A stretch of 64,000 nt of DNA from Nocardiopsis sinuspersici (GTDB lineage Bacteria > Actinomycetota > Actinomycetes > Streptosporangiales > Streptosporangiaceae): NCBI GenBank assembly GCA_008638415.1, contig VWVT01000002.1, positions 248,001-312,000 of the forward strand, in the 5' to 3' direction. How positions within the stretch are numbered: position 1 is the first letter of the stretch; each line of letters begins with the position of its first letter. Both the position numbers and the translations under genes were made by a program. Below the pieces are notes generated by a model that saw only the letters and a program-made list of their open reading frames with translations, had not been told where the DNA came from and made no database searches. Below, in pieces: positions 15,509-25,838 of the stretch.

Positions 15509-16552
15509 GTGCAGTTCGACCGCCAGAACCGAGTGGACGATTTCGCCGACTTCTGGGCTCCCGATCCCACCGACCCCACCTGGGTCGACCGGGCCGAGGC
15601 CATGGCCGCCGCCCTCCCCGCGCTCCTCCGTCCCGGTCGCGCACGGGTCGCCGCCCTCGCGGTGGCCCTGTTCGGAGCCTTCCTGGCCCTTCCCCAGGCA
15701 GCCGTCTCGGCGGTGCCGGCGGAGCCCGAGAGCATGAACTCGCTCAAGGAGCGCGCGGACGCCCTGGGCGAGGAGTACAACGGCGAGCTGCGCGACATGG
15801 AGGGGGTCATCCAGGAGGCCGAACTCGCCCAGAAGCGCGCCGAGGGCACCCGTGAGGAGGTGGAGGCCGCGCGCGGGCAGGTGAGGTCCCTGGCCGTGGC
15901 CACCTACATGGGCGGCGGGATCGACCTGTCGATGCTGCTTTTCGCCGGGACCGAGCCCGACGAGGTCATCGACCGGGCGGTGCTGATCGACTACCTGTCC
16001 ACCAGCAACCAGGAGAAGATCGACCACCTCGCCCAGGCGCTGAGCCGTGACGAGACCGCCCAGGAGACCGCCGAGGGGAAGCTGGAGCAGGCCGAGGAGG
16101 ACCTCCAGGAGCTGGAGGAGCGCCGCACGGAGGTGCAGCGGATGATCGCCGACCACCCCGCGCAGCCCATGGGCGGCCCCTACAACATCACCCCGCGCAC
16201 CGAGCAGATGCGGGCACTGGTCATCGAGGAGTTCGGCGAGGGCGAGAGCGTGGGCGGCGTGGGCTGCTACCGGGCGGTCGGCGGCTGGGTCGTCGGCGAG
16301 CACCCCAAGGGCCGGGCCTGCGACTTCATGCTGAACCCCAACGGGAGCATGCCCTCACAGGAGCAGGTCGACCGGGGCTGGGCGATCGCCGAGTGGGCGA
16401 GGGAGAACGCCGAGGACCTCGAGATCATGTACGTCATCTACCGCCAGCAGATCTGGGACAGGCGCCGGGGCGACACGGGCTGGCGTCCGATGGCCGACCG
16501 CGGCAGCGTCACCCAGAACCACTTCGACCACGTGCACATCTCGATGTGGTAA
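15509..16552 (+). CDS. Exported coiled-coil protein with ARB_07466-like C-terminal domain
   Basis: A 347-aa protein. It has about 45 N-terminal residues rich in Asp/Pro/Trp, then a signal or TM segment (VAALAVALFGAFLALPQAAVSA, residues about 48-69). A coiled coil (about 75-215) follows. The C-terminal domain contains VGCYRAVGGWVVGEHPKGRACDFML and ends HFDHVHISMW. This domain is common after peptidoglycan-hydrolase coiled coils in actinobacteria and resembles D-Ala-D-Ala peptidase folds; the His and Asp residues (GRACDF, HFDHVH) could bind metal. The GTG at 15509 has an AAGGAG ribosome-binding site. Probably cell-wall associated; enzymatic activity unproven. Confidence 0.75.
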   Translation: MQFDRQNRVDDFADFWAPDPTDPTWVDRAEAMAAALPALLRPGRARVAALAVALFGAFLALPQAAVSAVPAEPESMNSLKERADALGEEYNGELRDMEGVIQEAELAQKRAEGTREEVEAARGQVRSLAVATYMGGGIDLSMLLFAGTEPDEVIDRAVLIDYLSTSNQEKIDHLAQALSRDETAQETAEGKLEQAEEDLQELEERRTEVQRMIADHPAQPMGGPYNITPRTEQMRALVIEEFGEGESVGGVGCYRAVGGWVVGEHPKGRACDFMLNPNGSMPSQEQVDRGWAIAEWARENAEDLEIMYVIYRQQIWDRRRGDTGWRPMADRGSVTQNHFDHVHISMW

Positions 16553-17044
16553 CCCCGGGTGTCCGGCGGGCGTCCGGGCGCTCACCGGAGGCCCCCGCCG
16601 GGGATCCCGGTGGTGCGGCGGCGGACCAGCGCATACGCGCGGCCGGAAGCGTCGGCCGCGGGGACGCGTCCCTTTATCCCGGACAGGGCACGTACGTCCA
16701 CCGGCCGGAATCACGATTGCGTCACTTACGCGGCGAACTCCCTCACAACCGACACAAAACAGTGACGATTCCCCCCTCCGGCCCCGGCCCGACCTGCCCT
16801 CGGACCCTCGGGCACAGCTAGGATGCACACGTTCCGGTCCGGTCCGAGGAGTCCCTCGACCCCCGGCCTCCACCCTGGCGGCCGGTGCCCCGGTCTGCCG
16901 GAACCCTCCTCACGCACACGGGAAAGCCCCGCCCCACGCCCCCGCTTTTCGCCCGCGGCAGGGCCGCGCGGGAAGTCGTGAGAACCCATCGGCGCACACA
17001 CGCGTCCCAGACAACACGGTCAGCACACACGGGCGAGGGGAGCC
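16553..17044. other. Intergenic region before the Pro/Gly-rich membrane protein gene
   Basis: 492 bp without a credible gene. A good -10-like TAGGAT lies at 16819-16824 on the plus strand, which would give a leader of about 215 nt for the gene at 17045. No matching -35 is clear. Confidence 0.45.
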
Positions 17045-18121
17045 ATGAGCGAAAACGGACCTTACAACCAGCCACCGCAGAACCCTTACGGTGGCGGGGA
17101 CAACAGTGGGGGCCAGCCGCCCTTCGGCCAGCCCTACGGCGACCCCAACACCGGCGGGCAGCCCGGCTACGGCCCCCCCAACACCGGTGGACAGCCCGGA
17201 TACGGCGCCCCCGCGGGTTTCCCCGGCTCTCCGGAACAGCAGATGTACGCGGGCGGTCAGCCGCCCTACCCCGGCGGCCCCGGTGGTCCTGGTGGTCCCG
17301 GCGGCCCCGGTTACCCCCCGCCGCCGCCCCAGCCCTCGGGCGGCGGCAGCAAGGCCGGCCTGTGGGTCGTGATCGGCGGCGGCGCCGTGATCATCGTCCT
17401 GGTGATCGCGGTCGTGGTCATGCTCATCACCAACGGCGGCGGCAACGACCAGGCCACCCCGCAGCCCGCCCCCGATCCCTCCCAGGGTGCCGAGGCGACC
17501 ACCGGCGGGGACGACGGCGGCGACGGGGAGCCCGAGCCCGAGCCCGACACCGACACGGCCCCCGCGGGCGAGCCCCCCTACACCGTGCCGGCCGAGCCCT
17601 GTGGCGCCTTCACCGAACAGGTGGTCTCCGACTTCCAGATCAACGACGGCGGCAACAAGTCCGTCCGGGACGAGAACTCCTACTGCGACACCCTCGAGGC
17701 CTCGGTCCCCGAGGGCAACCCGGCCGAGGGCTACGCGGCCTTCGAGGTCGTCTACGAGACCCCCTACTCCGCGTCCGACTCCGTCGAGGCCGCCGAGAGC
17801 GACTACCAGGCCAACGTCCAGGAGGTCACCGGCGAGGACCCCTACCTCGACTACTACAAGGCCGAGGACGTGAAGGAGAGCAAGGAGGTGGACCTCGGCG
17901 ACGAGGCCCACTACGTCCTCACGAAGTACGACTTCCTGGGTGACAAGGTCCCCCAGGCCGTGCTGATGATCCGCACCGCCAACCTCAACATCCGGATCGA
18001 GTACCAGCTGCACCCGCCCTTCGGCGAGGAGGACTCCTCGGAGGACCTGGTCATGCCCGACAACGTCGAGGAGATCATGCTCAACGCCGGCGCCGACGCG
18101 CTGGCCGTGGTCGGCACCTGA
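17045..18121 (+). CDS. Single-pass membrane protein with Pro/Gly-rich cytoplasmic head
   Basis: A 358-aa protein of a type common in actinobacteria. The first 105 residues are a low-complexity Gly/Pro/Tyr/Gln head with NTGGQPGYG repeats. A TM helix follows (LWVVIGGGAVIIVLVIAVVVMLI, about 107-129), then an acidic Thr/Glu/Pro linker. The extracytoplasmic domain of about 170 residues begins PCGAFTEQVVSDFQINDGG, with two cysteines that may form a disulfide. I do not recognise the domain; the arrangement resembles proline-rich envelope proteins near division or Ser/Thr-kinase systems. It converges on metE. Confidence 0.75.
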   Translation: MSENGPYNQPPQNPYGGGDNSGGQPPFGQPYGDPNTGGQPGYGPPNTGGQPGYGAPAGFPGSPEQQMYAGGQPPYPGGPGGPGGPGGPGYPPPPPQPSGGGSKAGLWVVIGGGAVIIVLVIAVVVMLITNGGGNDQATPQPAPDPSQGAEATTGGDDGGDGEPEPEPDTDTAPAGEPPYTVPAEPCGAFTEQVVSDFQINDGGNKSVRDENSYCDTLEASVPEGNPAEGYAAFEVVYETPYSASDSVEAAESDYQANVQEVTGEDPYLDYYKAEDVKESKEVDLGDEAHYVLTKYDFLGDKVPQAVLMIRTANLNIRIEYQLHPPFGEEDSSEDLVMPDNVEEIMLNAGADALAVVGT

Positions 18122-18380
18122 CCGTCCCCGGACGGCATGGCGTGGGGAGAGGGGGCGCGGCGGGGCCCCCGGCCCCCCCCCCCCGCCCCCCACCCCCGCC
18201 CGGGGCCGGCGCGCGGGCGGGGGGCGCCACCTGCCCGCCCCGGGCGGGCTGGGGGGGGGGTGGGGGGCCGCGGCGTTCGCCGCGGCCCCTCTCCCGTACC
18301 GCCCTCCCCGGCCGTGCGCGGCCCGGACCCGGTGGCCGGCCGGAGGCGTCGCCGGTGGGGCCGGAGGGCTCCGGCCCCCG
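18122..18380. repeat. Homopolymeric C/G low-complexity stretch
   Basis: Downstream of the 17045 gene the plus strand has runs of C (about 12 near 18172-18183, then further C blocks) and a run of at least nine G near 18251. This gives strong G-quadruplex potential on both strands. No coding signal is visible. Assembly or polymerase slippage errors are plausible here. Confidence 0.7.
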
Positions 18381-18439
18381 GTGATCCCGTACCCGTGGCG
18401 GGGTTCGCCGCTCCGGGCGCGCTACGAGTACGGGATCAC
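18381..18439. terminator. Bidirectional hairpin terminator between convergent genes
   Basis: GTGATCCCGTAC at 18381-18392 pairs perfectly with GTACGGGATCAC at 18428-18439. After one mismatch a further 7 bp pair (18394-18400 with 18420-18426, one G-U), leaving a loop of about 19 nt. It is ideally placed between the 17045 gene and metE. Confidence 0.75.
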
Positions 18440-18479
18440 GGCGCGTGGTGCGGGTCGGCGCGCACCTTTTCCGGTCACC

Positions 18480-20798
18480 TCACCGGCGCAGGTCGGCGCG
18501 TACCCGGCGGGCCGCCTCCACCATGTTGCGCAGGGCCTGTTCGACCTCGGCGTAGCCGCGCGTCTTGAGGCCGCAGTCCGGGTTGACCCACAGGTTTCCG
18601 GCGTCGATGTGCGCGACCGCCAGCCGCAGCGCGTCCTCGACCTCCTCCACCGGGGGCACCCTCGGCGAGTGGATGTCGTACACGCCCGGGCCGATCCCGC
18701 GCTTGTAGCCGCGCTCCCCGAGGTCGCGTACCAGTTCCATGCGCGAGCGGGCGGCCTCCACGCTGGTGACGTCGGCGTCCAGGGCCTCGATCCCGTCGAC
18801 GATCAGCCCGAACTCCGAGTAGCACATGTGCGTGTGGACGGTCGTGGACGGCGACACCCCAGAGGTGGCCAGGCGGAAGGATCCCACCGCCCAGTCCAGG
18901 TACTCCCCGCGCCGCTCCTCCCGCAGCGGCAGCAGCTCGCGCAGGGCCGCCTCGTCCACCTGGATGTGGCGGATCCCGGCGCGTTCCAGGTCGGCGGCCT
19001 CGTCGCGCAGTGCGAGGCCCACCTGGCGGGCGGTCTCGCCCAGCGGCTGGTCGGTGCGCACGAACGACCAGGCGAGCATGGTCACCGGTCCGGTCAGCAT
19101 GCCCTTGACCGGCTTGTCGGTGCGCGACTGGGCGTAGGTGGTCCACTCGACCGTCATCGGCTCGGGGCGCGAGACGTCGCCGAACAGGATCGGCGGGCGC
19201 ACGCACCGCGAGCCGTAGGACTGCACCCAGCCGTTCGAGGTGGTGGCGTAGCCCTCCAACTGCTCGGCGAAGTACTGGACCATGTCGTTGCGCTCGGGTT
19301 CGCCGTGCACGAGCACGTCCAGGCCGATCTCCTCCTGGAGTGCGACGACCCGGTCGATCTCCTCGCGCAGGATCTGCTTGTAGGCGTCCTCGGACAGCTC
19401 TCCCCGGCGGTGCGCGGCACGGGCGCGGCGCAGCTCCGGGGTCTGCGGGAACGATCCGATCGTGGTCGTGGTGAGCGGGATCTCCGTGGGCCTGCCCCGG
19501 TCCTGGGGGCGCTCGTAGGCCTCCGGGCCCAGCGCGTCGAGGCGCGCGCGCACGCGGGCGTCGGTGAAGGCCGGGGGACGGACGCCGCCCCCTCCGGTGT
19601 GCTCGGCCTCGGCGCCCTCGGAGAGCACGCGGCCGAGCAGGGCCACCTCCTCCGCCTTCTGCCTGGCGAAGGCCAGGGCTTCGCGCAGCCCGGGGGCCAG
19701 GGAGGTCTCGGCCTCCAGGTCCAGGGGCACGTGCAGCAGGGAGCAGGAGGTGCTCACGGTGAGCTCGTCGGTGAGGGCGAGCAGTGTGCCGAGCGTGGCC
19801 GCGGCGGCCGGGACGTCGGTGCGCCAGACGTTGCGGCCCTCGACCACGCCCGCGACCAGGCGGGTGGCCCCCAGGCCGGAGACCTGTACCAGGTCGTCCA
19901 CGCCCTCGTCGTCGGTGACCAGGTCCAGGCCCACGGCCTCGACCGGGGAGTCCTTGAGGACGCGCAGGGCGGGCGCGCCGATGGAGCCGAAGTAGGTGGA
20001 GACCAGCAGGGCGGGACGGTCGGAGAGGGAGCCCAGGCGCTGGTAGGCGCGCTCCAGGCGGCCGACGGCGGCACGGCCCTCGTCGGTGGCCAGGATCGGC
20101 TCGTCCAGTTGGACCTCGGTGGCGCCGGCGGCCCGCAGCTCGCCGAGGAGCCGGGCGTAGGCGTCCAGGAGCTGGTCGAGCAGGACGATGGGCTCCCACC
20201 CCTCGGGAGCGTCGTCGGCGGCCTTGGCCAGCATCAGGAAGGTGAGCGGGCCGACCAGGACCGGGCGGGTGTGGAACCCCGCCTCGGCGGCCTCGCGGAA
20301 CTCGGCGACGGGCTTGTCCCCGACCAGGCGGGGACGGGTGCTCGGTGACAGCTCGGGGACCAGGTAGTGGTAGTTGGTGTCGAACCACTTGGTCATCTCC
20401 AGCGGCAGGGCTCCCTGCTCGCCGCGGGCGAGGGCGAAGTAGCGGCGCAGCTCCTCGTCCCGGTCGTCCGCGGCGGCGGGCGGGGCGAAGCGCGGGGGGA
20501 CCAGGTCGAACAGGACCGCGGTGTCCAGGACGTGGTCGTAGTAGGAGAAGGTGTTGGACGGGATGTCGTCCACGCCGGCCTCGCGCAGCTGGGCGTAGAC
20601 GCCCCGGCGCAGGTCGGCCGCGACCGCGTCCAGCTCCTGGGCGCTGGTCCCGCCCCTCCAGTAGGACTCGCTGGCGCGCTTGAGCTCCCGGTGGGGGCCG
20701 ATACGCGGGTAGCCGTGCACGGTGGAGCGCACGGAGGCGGGAGGTGGGGACGCGTCCGGGGAGGCGGGGGCCTCCGCGGGCCTGGGTGTCTCGGTCAT
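18480..20798 (-). CDS. metE: Cobalamin-independent methionine synthase
   Basis: A 772-aa full-length MetE that transfers the methyl group of 5-methyltetrahydropteroyl-polyglutamate to homocysteine without B12. The N-terminal domain starts at VHGYPRIGPHRELKRA. The catalytic C-terminal domain includes TTTTIGSFPQTPELR and MLTGPVTMLAWSF. The zinc ligands are in HTHMCYSEF (His and Cys) and NPDCGLKTRGY (Cys). The ATG has a GAGGGAGAG ribosome-binding site. The upstream cobalamin riboswitch implies shut-off when B12 is available, which predicts a metH elsewhere in the genome. Confidence 0.97.
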   Translation of the reverse strand: MTETPRPAEAPASPDASPPPASVRSTVHGYPRIGPHRELKRASESYWRGGTSAQELDAVAADLRRGVYAQLREAGVDDIPSNTFSYYDHVLDTAVLFDLVPPRFAPPAAADDRDEELRRYFALARGEQGALPLEMTKWFDTNYHYLVPELSPSTRPRLVGDKPVAEFREAAEAGFHTRPVLVGPLTFLMLAKAADDAPEGWEPIVLLDQLLDAYARLLGELRAAGATEVQLDEPILATDEGRAAVGRLERAYQRLGSLSDRPALLVSTYFGSIGAPALRVLKDSPVEAVGLDLVTDDEGVDDLVQVSGLGATRLVAGVVEGRNVWRTDVPAAAATLGTLLALTDELTVSTSCSLLHVPLDLEAETSLAPGLREALAFARQKAEEVALLGRVLSEGAEAEHTGGGGVRPPAFTDARVRARLDALGPEAYERPQDRGRPTEIPLTTTTIGSFPQTPELRRARAAHRRGELSEDAYKQILREEIDRVVALQEEIGLDVLVHGEPERNDMVQYFAEQLEGYATTSNGWVQSYGSRCVRPPILFGDVSRPEPMTVEWTTYAQSRTDKPVKGMLTGPVTMLAWSFVRTDQPLGETARQVGLALRDEAADLERAGIRHIQVDEAALRELLPLREERRGEYLDWAVGSFRLATSGVSPSTTVHTHMCYSEFGLIVDGIEALDADVTSVEAARSRMELVRDLGERGYKRGIGPGVYDIHSPRVPPVEEVEDALRLAVAHIDAGNLWVNPDCGLKTRGYAEVEQALRNMVEAARRVRADLRR

Positions 20799-20944
20799 GA
20801 GCTTCTCTCCCTCGTCGAAAGCCGGGTACCGGCCACGAGGCGGAGCGAGGAGCGGACCCGCCGGTGAACGCGCCGTGAGCGCACACCCGCCGCCGTCCTC
20901 GGCCCTCCCTCGGGGCGCGGGACCACCGGCGGCACGGGTGCGCC

Positions 20945-21180
20945 GCCGGGTGGAGGCAGGTCTTCGGACTCGGGGGCTCGGACGGTGCGGACACCGTTCC
21001 TCCTACTGGCCGCCGCTTCCCGGTTTCCGACCTTTCCGACCGGACTACCAGTGCTTGTGGCGACGCTCGTTCCCCCATACCGCTGCGGGGCAGTCCCGGA
21101 TTCGCACCGGGTTCCCTCTTGCGACACGCCCCTCCCCACCGGGTACCGTCCCGACCGCGGGGTGGCGCGTGTACCTTCCA
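20945..21180 (-). ncRNA. Cobalamin riboswitch (metE leader)
   Basis: On the minus strand the conserved B12-box elements appear in order. These are the GGGAACCCGGTGCGAATCC core, CCGGGACTGCCCCGCAGCGG, a variable arm, and the 3' end GAGTCCGAAGACCTGCCTCC (20969-20950 on the plus coordinates). It lies about 150 nt upstream of metE. Edges are approximate because P1 was not folded computationally. Confidence 0.93.
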
Positions 21181-21188
21181 CGGCTGCA

Positions 21189-21217
21189 AGTATAGGGAGA
21201 CCCCTCGCCCCTGTACC
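21189..21217 (-). promoter_or_regulatory. Promoter of the metE riboswitch transcript
   Basis: A good -10 TATACT is at 21194-21189 on the minus strand. GGTACA about 17 nt upstream is a weak -35. The start would fall near 21182, just before the aptamer. Confidence 0.6.
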
Positions 21218-21362
21218 CGGCGTACACCCCCTGTGTCCGGCCCCACGGCGTGAACCCCTGCCGCACGACCGGCATCACACCCGATGTGAAACGTCGCGCG
21301 GGCGAGTCTCCCCTGTCTCTCCCCGCGGACGTTCGTTCGACGATGAGCGCGGAGATCCCCTG

Positions 21363-22907
21363 GTGAAGAAGCACTCCCATCCGACCATGGACCCGGACCA
21401 CCCCCTGATCACGGTTCTGGTAGCGCTACTGGTTCTGGCGGGAATGGTGTTACTGGCGGCCCGGCCCTCCGACGAGGCCGGTCCGCCGGCGGACGAGGCA
21501 CCGGCGGCCGCCGCCGAGGAGAAGAAGGCGCCGCCCCGGGCCGAGGGCGGCCCCGACGGGCTGACCGTGGTGGACGCGGCGGACGTGGTGGGTGTCGGGG
21601 AGGCCGAACTGGCCTACGACGGCGGGATCCCCGCCTCGGTGACCTACCCTGTCATCCCCAACGCCGAGCCGCTGGCCGACTTCCTGAAGCGCGAGCTCGA
21701 CGCCGAGGTGCGCGCCTTCGAGGCCGCGAGTCCCGGCGCGGTCTCCTTCGAGGCGGACTGGAACCTGACCACGGCGGGCGACGGCCTGGTGGGGGTCCGG
21801 ATGACACGGGTCGAGACCGACTCCGAGGGCTCCAAGGAGGGGTACACCACCTACTGGTACGACACCGCCACCGCCCAGCACCACCCCTCCACCGCCCTGA
21901 TCGCCGGACAGGAGGAGCTGGAGGAGCTCAACGCCCTGGTGCGCGAGACGGTGGGCGGCAAAGACGGCGGCCTCCACCCGATCAGCTCCCTGTACGACTC
22001 GATGGGGTTCAACCCCGACGGGGACCTGGTCGTGGAGTTCGACGCCGGACAGGTCGCGGCCGCGTCGGAGGGCCGCGCGTACGCGGTGGTCGACGCGGAA
22101 AGGGCCGGGGCGCTGCTGTCCGAACTGGGCGCGCGCGTGCGCGACGCGGCGACCGTGGGCGTCGAGGACTTCGAGATCCCCACCCCGCCCCCGGCCGGCG
22201 GGGACGGCGGTGGTGACGCTCCCGTGCCCGGGGAGCTGAGCCCGACCGACGACGGCGTCGACTGCTCCGACCCCGACACCAAGTGCGTGGCGCTGACCTA
22301 CGACGACGGCCCCGGCGGACGCACCTCCGAGCTGCTGGACGTCCTGGCCGAGCACGACGCGCGGGCCACCTTCTTCCTCACCGGCCACCCGGTCATGGAG
22401 CACCCGCACACGGTGCGGCGCGCCTACGCCGAGGGGCACGAGCTGGCCAACCACACCCTGAACCACCCCGACCTGGCCGCTCTGGGCGCGGGCCGGGTGC
22501 GTTCGGACCTGAACACCGTGCAGGCGCTGGTGTACCGCGAGACGGGATACCCCATGAACCTGATGCGTCCGCCGTACGGCTCCACCGACGACGGCGTGGC
22601 GTCGGTGACCGCCGACATGGGCCTGGCCCAGATCCTGTGGAGTGTGGACACCCTCGACTGGAAGGACCGGGACGCCTCGACGGTCCGCGACCGGGTGCTG
22701 AAGGGCGCCTCGGAGGGCGCGATCATCCTCATGCACGACATCCACGGCACCACCATCGACGCCGCCGGCTCGGTCATCGAGGAGCTGGACGCGCGCGGGT
22801 ACACCATGGTCACCGTGTCCCAACTGCTCGGAACCACGACCCCCGGCGAGACCTACCGCGACGGGGTTCCCGACACTCCCGAGGAGGACGCCCGGGCCGA
22901 CGCCTAG
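21363..22907 (+). CDS. Membrane-anchored polysaccharide deacetylase with N-terminal RsiV-like domain
   Basis: A 514-aa protein anchored by an N-terminal TM (LITVLVALLVLAGMVLLAA). A region of about 200 residues resembling DUF3298/RsiV-type domains follows ([38 protein letters not shown]). The C-terminal NodB deacetylase has all motifs: TYDDGP (Asp and metal Asp), HTLNH (metal His pair), RPPYG, DTLDW and LMHDIH. It should remove N-acetyl groups from chitin-like or peptidoglycan glycans outside the cell. The GTG at 21363 with GGAG upstream is chosen because the longer open frame crosses the riboswitch promoter region. Tandem paralogue of the next gene. Confidence 0.85.
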   Translation: MKKHSHPTMDPDHPLITVLVALLVLAGMVLLAARPSDEAGPPADEAPAAAAEEKKAPPRAEGGPDGLTVVDAADVVGVGEAELAYDGGIPASVTYPVIPNAEPLADFLKRELDAEVRAFEAASPGAVSFEADWNLTTAGDGLVGVRMTRVETDSEGSKEGYTTYWYDTATAQHHPSTALIAGQEELEELNALVRETVGGKDGGLHPISSLYDSMGFNPDGDLVVEFDAGQVAAASEGRAYAVVDAERAGALLSELGARVRDAATVGVEDFEIPTPPPAGGDGGGDAPVPGELSPTDDGVDCSDPDTKCVALTYDDGPGGRTSELLDVLAEHDARATFFLTGHPVMEHPHTVRRAYAEGHELANHTLNHPDLAALGAGRVRSDLNTVQALVYRETGYPMNLMRPPYGSTDDGVASVTADMGLAQILWSVDTLDWKDRDASTVRDRVLKGASEGAIILMHDIHGTTIDAAGSVIEELDARGYTMVTVSQLLGTTTPGETYRDGVPDTPEEDARADA

Positions 22908-23014
22908 GCATGTGACGGTGACCACATGCGGTCACCTCCACGGGACCGGGCACGACGTCCTCTATGTTGCTCCCATCAGCCACGTCAGCCTCCGCGCAGG
23001 GATGAGGGAGTCCG

Positions 23015-24559
23015 GTGTTGTCGTCGACCCGAGTTCGTCCGAGCGAGGCCGTCCGGTGTCCGGTGGACGGAAGGCGCGGACCGCGGGAGCGCAGACCGCT
23101 GTGGCCCGCGGCCGTGCTGGCGGCGCTGGTCCTGCCGCTGGCGGCCTGTGGCGTCCAGGAGGCCACCTCCGGGGTCGAGGATCCGGAGCTGATCACGGTC
23201 CTGTTGGACGAGCCGGGTGAGGGGGTCACCGAGTGGCGCGGTGACGCGGGCGACTTCGCGGACCACCCGTACAAGCCGGAGGGCCTGGAGGTCGACGTCG
23301 CCTACCCCCGGTTCGAGGGGGCCGAGGCCTTCTCCCGGGGGCTGGCCGCGCGGGTGGACCAGGAGGTACGGGACTTCCGCGGCGCCAGCCGGGACCCGGT
23401 GAGCCTGGGCATCGGGTGGGAGGTGGCCGCCGCCGGGCACGGTGTGCTGGGCGTGCGTCTGGTGCGGACCGAGGAGGACTACCACGGGCTGCGTCAGGGA
23501 TACGGGACGTACTGGTACGACACGGCCACCGGCCACACCGCGTACGCCACGGAGCTGCTGGCCGACGACGCGGCGCTGGAGAAGCTCAACGGGATCGTGC
23601 GCGAGGCGTTCGCCGGGGATCCGGACGTGGACGTGGAGAGCCTGCACCCGGTGATGCGCACGTACGACTCGATGGGGTTCAACACCGACGGGGACCTGGT
23701 CGTGGAGTTCGACGACGGTCACCTGTCCCCGGTCGTGGAGGGCCATCCGCCGACGTCGGAGCCGGGGCGGATGGTCGCGGTCGTGCCCTCGGAAAAGGCC
23801 CTGCCGCTGCTGTCCGACCTGGGTGAGCGGGCGCGGAGGGCGTCGCTGGCGGAGGATCCCGTACTGGCGGTGGAGGCCCCGAGCAACGCCCCGGGCCCTT
23901 CCCCGGGGGTGCCGGGGGTGGTCTCTTCCGGTGGCACGGACGTGGACTGCGCGAAGGACAAGTGCGTCGCGCTGACCTTCGACGACGGCCCGGCCAAGAC
24001 GACACCGCACCTGCTGGACCTGCTGGCGGAGGAGGACGTGACGGCGTCGTTCTTCCTGAACGGCGACCCGGCCCTGACCCGGCCCGGCGTGCTGCGGCGC
24101 GCCTACGCCGAGGGGCACGAGATCGGCAGCCACAACGACCTGCACGAGCACATGCCGAAGCACTTCGCCGGCGAGGAGCTGGCCGGCCAGGTGGCCGCGG
24201 TGAGCGCGATGGTACGCCGCCAGACGGGTCACACCGTGAAGCTGTTCCGGCCGCCGTTCGGGGACAGCTCGCCGGAGGTGCTGGGGGAGATCGGCAGGCA
24301 GGGCATGGCCGAGATCCTGTGGAGCCGGGACAGCGGGGACTGGACCGGCGCGAGCCGCGACGAGATCGTGGAGAACGTGGTGGGGCAGGCCGAGCCCGGC
24401 GCGGTGGTGCTGCTGCACGACACCCTGGCCCCGACCCTGGCGGCGGCGCCGGAGATCATCGAGAGGCTCCGTGGGCAGGGGTACGTGTTCGCGACCGTCA
24501 GCCAGGTCTACGGCGGCCCGGAGGCCGGTGAGAGCTACCCGCCCGAGGGCCTGGCCTGA
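23015..24559 (+). CDS. Lipoprotein polysaccharide deacetylase with RsiV-like domain
   Basis: A 514-aa paralogue of the previous gene with the same domain plan, but attached as a lipoprotein. The signal is [16 protein letters not shown] with a lipobox (LAAC, Cys about residue 46). The middle RsiV-like domain shares [20 protein letters not shown] and [21 protein letters not shown] with its neighbour. NodB motifs are [14 protein letters not shown] (the His spacing differs from HTLNH), RPPFG, DSGDW and LLHDT. The GTG start has a GGGAG ribosome-binding site. The 107-bp gap to the upstream gene contains overlapping small inverted repeats. Confidence 0.86.
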   Translation: MLSSTRVRPSEAVRCPVDGRRGPRERRPLWPAAVLAALVLPLAACGVQEATSGVEDPELITVLLDEPGEGVTEWRGDAGDFADHPYKPEGLEVDVAYPRFEGAEAFSRGLAARVDQEVRDFRGASRDPVSLGIGWEVAAAGHGVLGVRLVRTEEDYHGLRQGYGTYWYDTATGHTAYATELLADDAALEKLNGIVREAFAGDPDVDVESLHPVMRTYDSMGFNTDGDLVVEFDDGHLSPVVEGHPPTSEPGRMVAVVPSEKALPLLSDLGERARRASLAEDPVLAVEAPSNAPGPSPGVPGVVSSGGTDVDCAKDKCVALTFDDGPAKTTPHLLDLLAEEDVTASFFLNGDPALTRPGVLRRAYAEGHEIGSHNDLHEHMPKHFAGEELAGQVAAVSAMVRRQTGHTVKLFRPPFGDSSPEVLGEIGRQGMAEILWSRDSGDWTGASRDEIVENVVGQAEPGAVVLLHDTLAPTLAAAPEIIERLRGQGYVFATVSQVYGGPEAGESYPPEGLA

Positions 24560-24574
24560 CGGCCGCGCGAAGAC

Positions 24575-24617
24575 CCTGCGGGTGCGCCCGCGGGGTGGGC
24601 GCGGGCGCACCCGCGGG
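24575..24617 (+). terminator. Strong hairpin terminator after the deacetylase pair
   Basis: 18-nt arms at 24575-24592 and 24600-24617 pair with one G-U and a 7-nt loop. They lie between the convergent deacetylase and pyrD genes. Confidence 0.85.
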
Positions 24618-24683
24618 GGCCGGGGGTTGCCCGTACCCCCGGCGTCCGGGCACGGGCGAGGCGCAGCCTTGGGAAGAGAAGCT

Positions 24684-25834
<1,151 letters not shown>

Positions 25835-25838
<4 letters not shown>

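Noticed and set aside
18160..18270. 6C RNA
   Set aside because: C runs are present, but the paired-hairpin structure with C-rich loops is not; it looks like low-complexity sequence.
21275..21289. CRP-like TCACA-TGTGA inverted repeat before the first deacetylase
   Set aside because: Half-sites are in the reverse order and the spacing is 5, not the TGTGA-N6-TCACA of CRP sites; probably chance.
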